Source: Bryoerythrophyllum caledonicum (lineage: Eukaryota > Streptophyta > Bryopsida > Pottiales > Pottiaceae). From it: a stretch of DNA of 64,000 nucleotides. Of the stretch, positions 61,245 through 64,000 are shown piece by piece. Below the pieces are notes generated by a model. That model was not told the DNA's origin, did not search any database, and saw only the letters and a program-made list of their open reading frames with translations. Every line of letters starts with the position of its first letter. Positions within the stretch are counted from its first letter, which is position 1. A program made the translations under genes and the position numbers. The stretch covers positions 1,800,501 to 1,864,500 of the forward strand of contig OZ020521.1 of assembly GCA_963971425.1 (NCBI GenBank). The letters are read 5' to 3'.

Positions 61245-61700
61245 AAAACCACCAAAAAACTGCCGCTCCGGCAACAACAGCAAGAAATCAAACTATTAAA
61301 CGACTCCTCCTCTGCAGGTACGGGTAAAACAATAGTGGCAGGCAAGGGCTCTGCAGCAACCTCCTCCGAGGCTCCGGGCAAAGACTCCGCAACGCTCTGG
61401 GGCACCATGTCGCCTTCCGTAGGAACGGCACCGCCGTAGGATGGCATCCTTCGAATTTGTTCTTCCTTCCCCGCGGAAAACCCCAGCTCGTGCCCCCGCT
61501 TTCCTCTTGAGGCTCTCGGCTTCCATCAACGCCTTGCTCAACGCATCGGGATCCAACACCGTTCCGGTCGATGCTGAAGCTCCTGCCGCATAGAGGTCAC
61601 GCCACAAGTGAGCCTGCCTCTCTCGTTCGAAGCCCCGATTCTTCACTGCCGATGCAAGTTCCTCCTGCGAACGCTCAAAATTCCGGAACTCTCACAATCT
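61245..61700 (-). pseudogene. Unrecognised degenerate coding stretch
   Basis: The minus strand reads FERSQEELASAVKNRGFERE, then RQAHLWRDLYAAG, DPDALSKALMEAESLKRKAG, and after a one-base shift near 61,475 KEEQIRRMPSYGGAVPTEGD, then a Glu/Pro/Ala-rich end. GC-rich codon use and charged helices look protein-coding, and 61,700-61,850 continues the character with stops. No family was recognised. A retroelement gag or an exon of a truncated host gene is possible. Confidence 0.35.
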
Positions 61701-62319
61701 CATAATCATGCTTCTCTCCAGGCTTTGCTCTTGATCCGGCTGCAGCCCGCTTCTTGCTCCAAAATCCGATCCTTCTTTTGCAGCGCTCGTCACAATGCGG
61801 CGCCCTTCGTCCTCAACCATCGCAGTGCAATTCACGAGCGCAAGATAGCATCTCCTCATCCGCATCTTCGCGGCTCCACAGCGTCCTCACAGGTGCGCTT
61901 TTGTTTCCTTCCAACGCAACTCACGTCGACGTCATCCTCTCTCATTCTTCCGCTGCAGTGCACACGATCCATTGCCGAGATCACAGCAAACCTATCTTCG
62001 CAGCCCCGATTGCGCAGTATGATGCTGCACTCCTACGATCCGCTTGCGCCAGTTCCTACGACCCATAACCTCCGCAGCACTCCGGCATTCACCCTCGATC
62101 CATGCTCCAAACCTGCAGCTTCCATAACCATGTCGACGTCGACAGACATGAAGCTCCTCCGAAAGCCCTGACTCATAGTCGGTTGATAACCGGCCGAAAA
62201 CTCTCCTATCGGTTGAAGTCCGCGCACCTGGTTGGTACCCAAGCCCCCGCCCGAACCGATCCATGCCCGGTACCCAGCTTGATGCCCGGAATTCTGCATT
62301 CTTCTGGGTCTCAACCAGT

Positions 62320-62940
<621 letters not shown>

Positions 62941-63538
62941 ACACTACAACATTGTGCACTTCTAAGTCCGAACTTTCAACAGTTCTATTCTGCAACTAAC
63001 TCGATTCTCACTAATTCTTGCAATTTCTTGTACAAGAGCATGTTCTTGTCACTATAATTTTAATCTAATTTTTAACACCTAAATTTAATTAATATCATCC
63101 CATCTAACAACTAATCGTGACCTTATCACACCAAGGTACTTTTAACCACTAACTCTATTGATTTTGAGCTATTTTCTCTTCTCAATCATCTGAACTTGGT
63201 ATTATTGCCATTTTGTGGTAGTCGCAGTTTTGAAGTGTTTCTTAAGGGAAAAATGCCTTTTGCCTTTAGGGGTTAATAAGCTCAAAAGTGTCGCCTTTCA
63301 TGTACTAAGAATGTGGAAGAGCTTCCGTTTGAAAAAGTCTTTTGTAACCAAACAAATTCATCAATTAGAATATCCTTAGAATGTAGTAGAGTTATTTGTG
63401 AAGCCACCCAAAGTTTTAGGAAGATACCCGCCTTTTGATGTGTGATACTATTGCTTGTTTACCATCATTGGTTATTTGACATGAAATAGTTTGTGGTATC
63501 TCAACTAGAATCCTTATGAACCTTTTATTTCCCAGATC

Positions 63539-63803
63539 ATGTTTCTCCAAAAACCAAGATTTGTGCTGATTTTCTTTTTTGAACTAACTTTGGTGGAATT
63601 AGATTGCCTAATTTTAGTACCCTACCTTACAAAATTGAAATCAAACCATGACCTAAACGTTGGGAAAAGTTTGCACAATATCTTGATGGATTGGATTATA
63701 GTGTTTAAAGTTATCCTATATTGAAAGCAAAAACTGTGGACTTTGGAGGGTATACTACTTTATTCACCAATAGTTTCTTGCAAGAATTTGTTTACTTTGA
63801 ATA
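63539..63803. repeat. Dispersed repeat D, second copy
   Basis: This is the direct-orientation partner of 53,363-53,632. It is followed after 17 bases by the inverted partner of repeat A. Confidence 0.78.
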
Positions 63804-63820
63804 AAAAAGGTGGAGAAGGT

Positions 63821-63990
63821 GAAATTAGGCCAAAATTATCAAGTGCTCTACTAAATCCACCACTAGCTTTTAGTCTCCACTAAGTTCTTACCACCTCCAT
63901 CTATCGGCGCTAGATTCGGCTATAACTTTTGGGAGGGATGAGTGTACTAGCAATCTGGTTGGTCTAGAGCCTCAAAATTGGCCTTGGTCC
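63821..63990. repeat. Dispersed repeat A, second copy
   Basis: This is the inverted partner of 35,700-35,885. Confidence 0.7.
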
Positions 63991-64000
63991 GGACCCTACG

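Larger units (their letters stand above)
62941..64000. other. AT-rich end region with repeats D and A
   Basis: No gene was recognised. It holds the second copies of dispersed repeats D and A. The window ends inside or just beyond repeat A. Confidence 0.5.

Overview
The window is nuclear DNA of a land plant. The evidence is a plant-type fused SNM1-DNA ligase VI gene, a plastid FAX/TMEM14 protein, plastid IMPL1, a GT34 xyloglucan xylosyltransferase-like enzyme and a DREB-type AP2/ERF factor, all with short GT-AG introns and set among Ty1-copia, Tigger and Helitron remains. The compact introns, GC-rich exons in AT-rich surroundings and a tandem TKL-type kinase suggest a non-seed plant (bryophyte or lycophyte), but that placement is inference.

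Layout. 1-4.5 kb: decayed Ty1-copia element with its 3' LTR and a 200-N assembly gap. 4.5-6.3 kb: Tigger/pogo transposase relic split by a foldback MITE. 8.6-16.9 kb (minus): DNA ligase VI, 22 exons, complete. 18.5-20.1 kb (plus): broken tandem-kinase gene. 21.2-25.1 kb (plus): COG1, 6 exons. Then a run of minus-strand genes: FAX-like (26.6-28.3), GT34 (29.3-30.8), IMPL1 (32.6-35.5, 10 exons) and DSS1/SEM1 (38.4-38.6). From 39 kb on the DNA is mostly AT-rich and repeat-rich: a Helitron Rep/helicase relic (39.1-42.3) with another repeat nested in it, a long stretch of decayed sequence, an intronless DREB-type ERF gene (51.4-52.0), a second MITE, two adjacent foldback structures (54.2-54.8), a second decayed Ty1-copia element with 3' LTR (57.0-61.1), and a 620-bp TTTC microsatellite (62.3-62.9).

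The seven intact genes serve unrelated housekeeping roles: DNA repair, Golgi tethering, plastid lipid export, cell-wall synthesis, plastid inositol/histidine-related phosphatase, proteasome/BRCA2 cofactor and transcription. There is no operon logic, although LIG6 and DSS1 both belong to DNA repair. Exon borders were worked out by eye from splice consensus, reading phase and family alignment from memory. All spliced models add up to whole codons, but none has transcript support here. Findings most worth following: the 427-bp foldback at 54,361-54,787, the MITE whose removal restores the transposase frame, the nested Helitron, and the non-standard splice sites in IMPL1 and LIG6.
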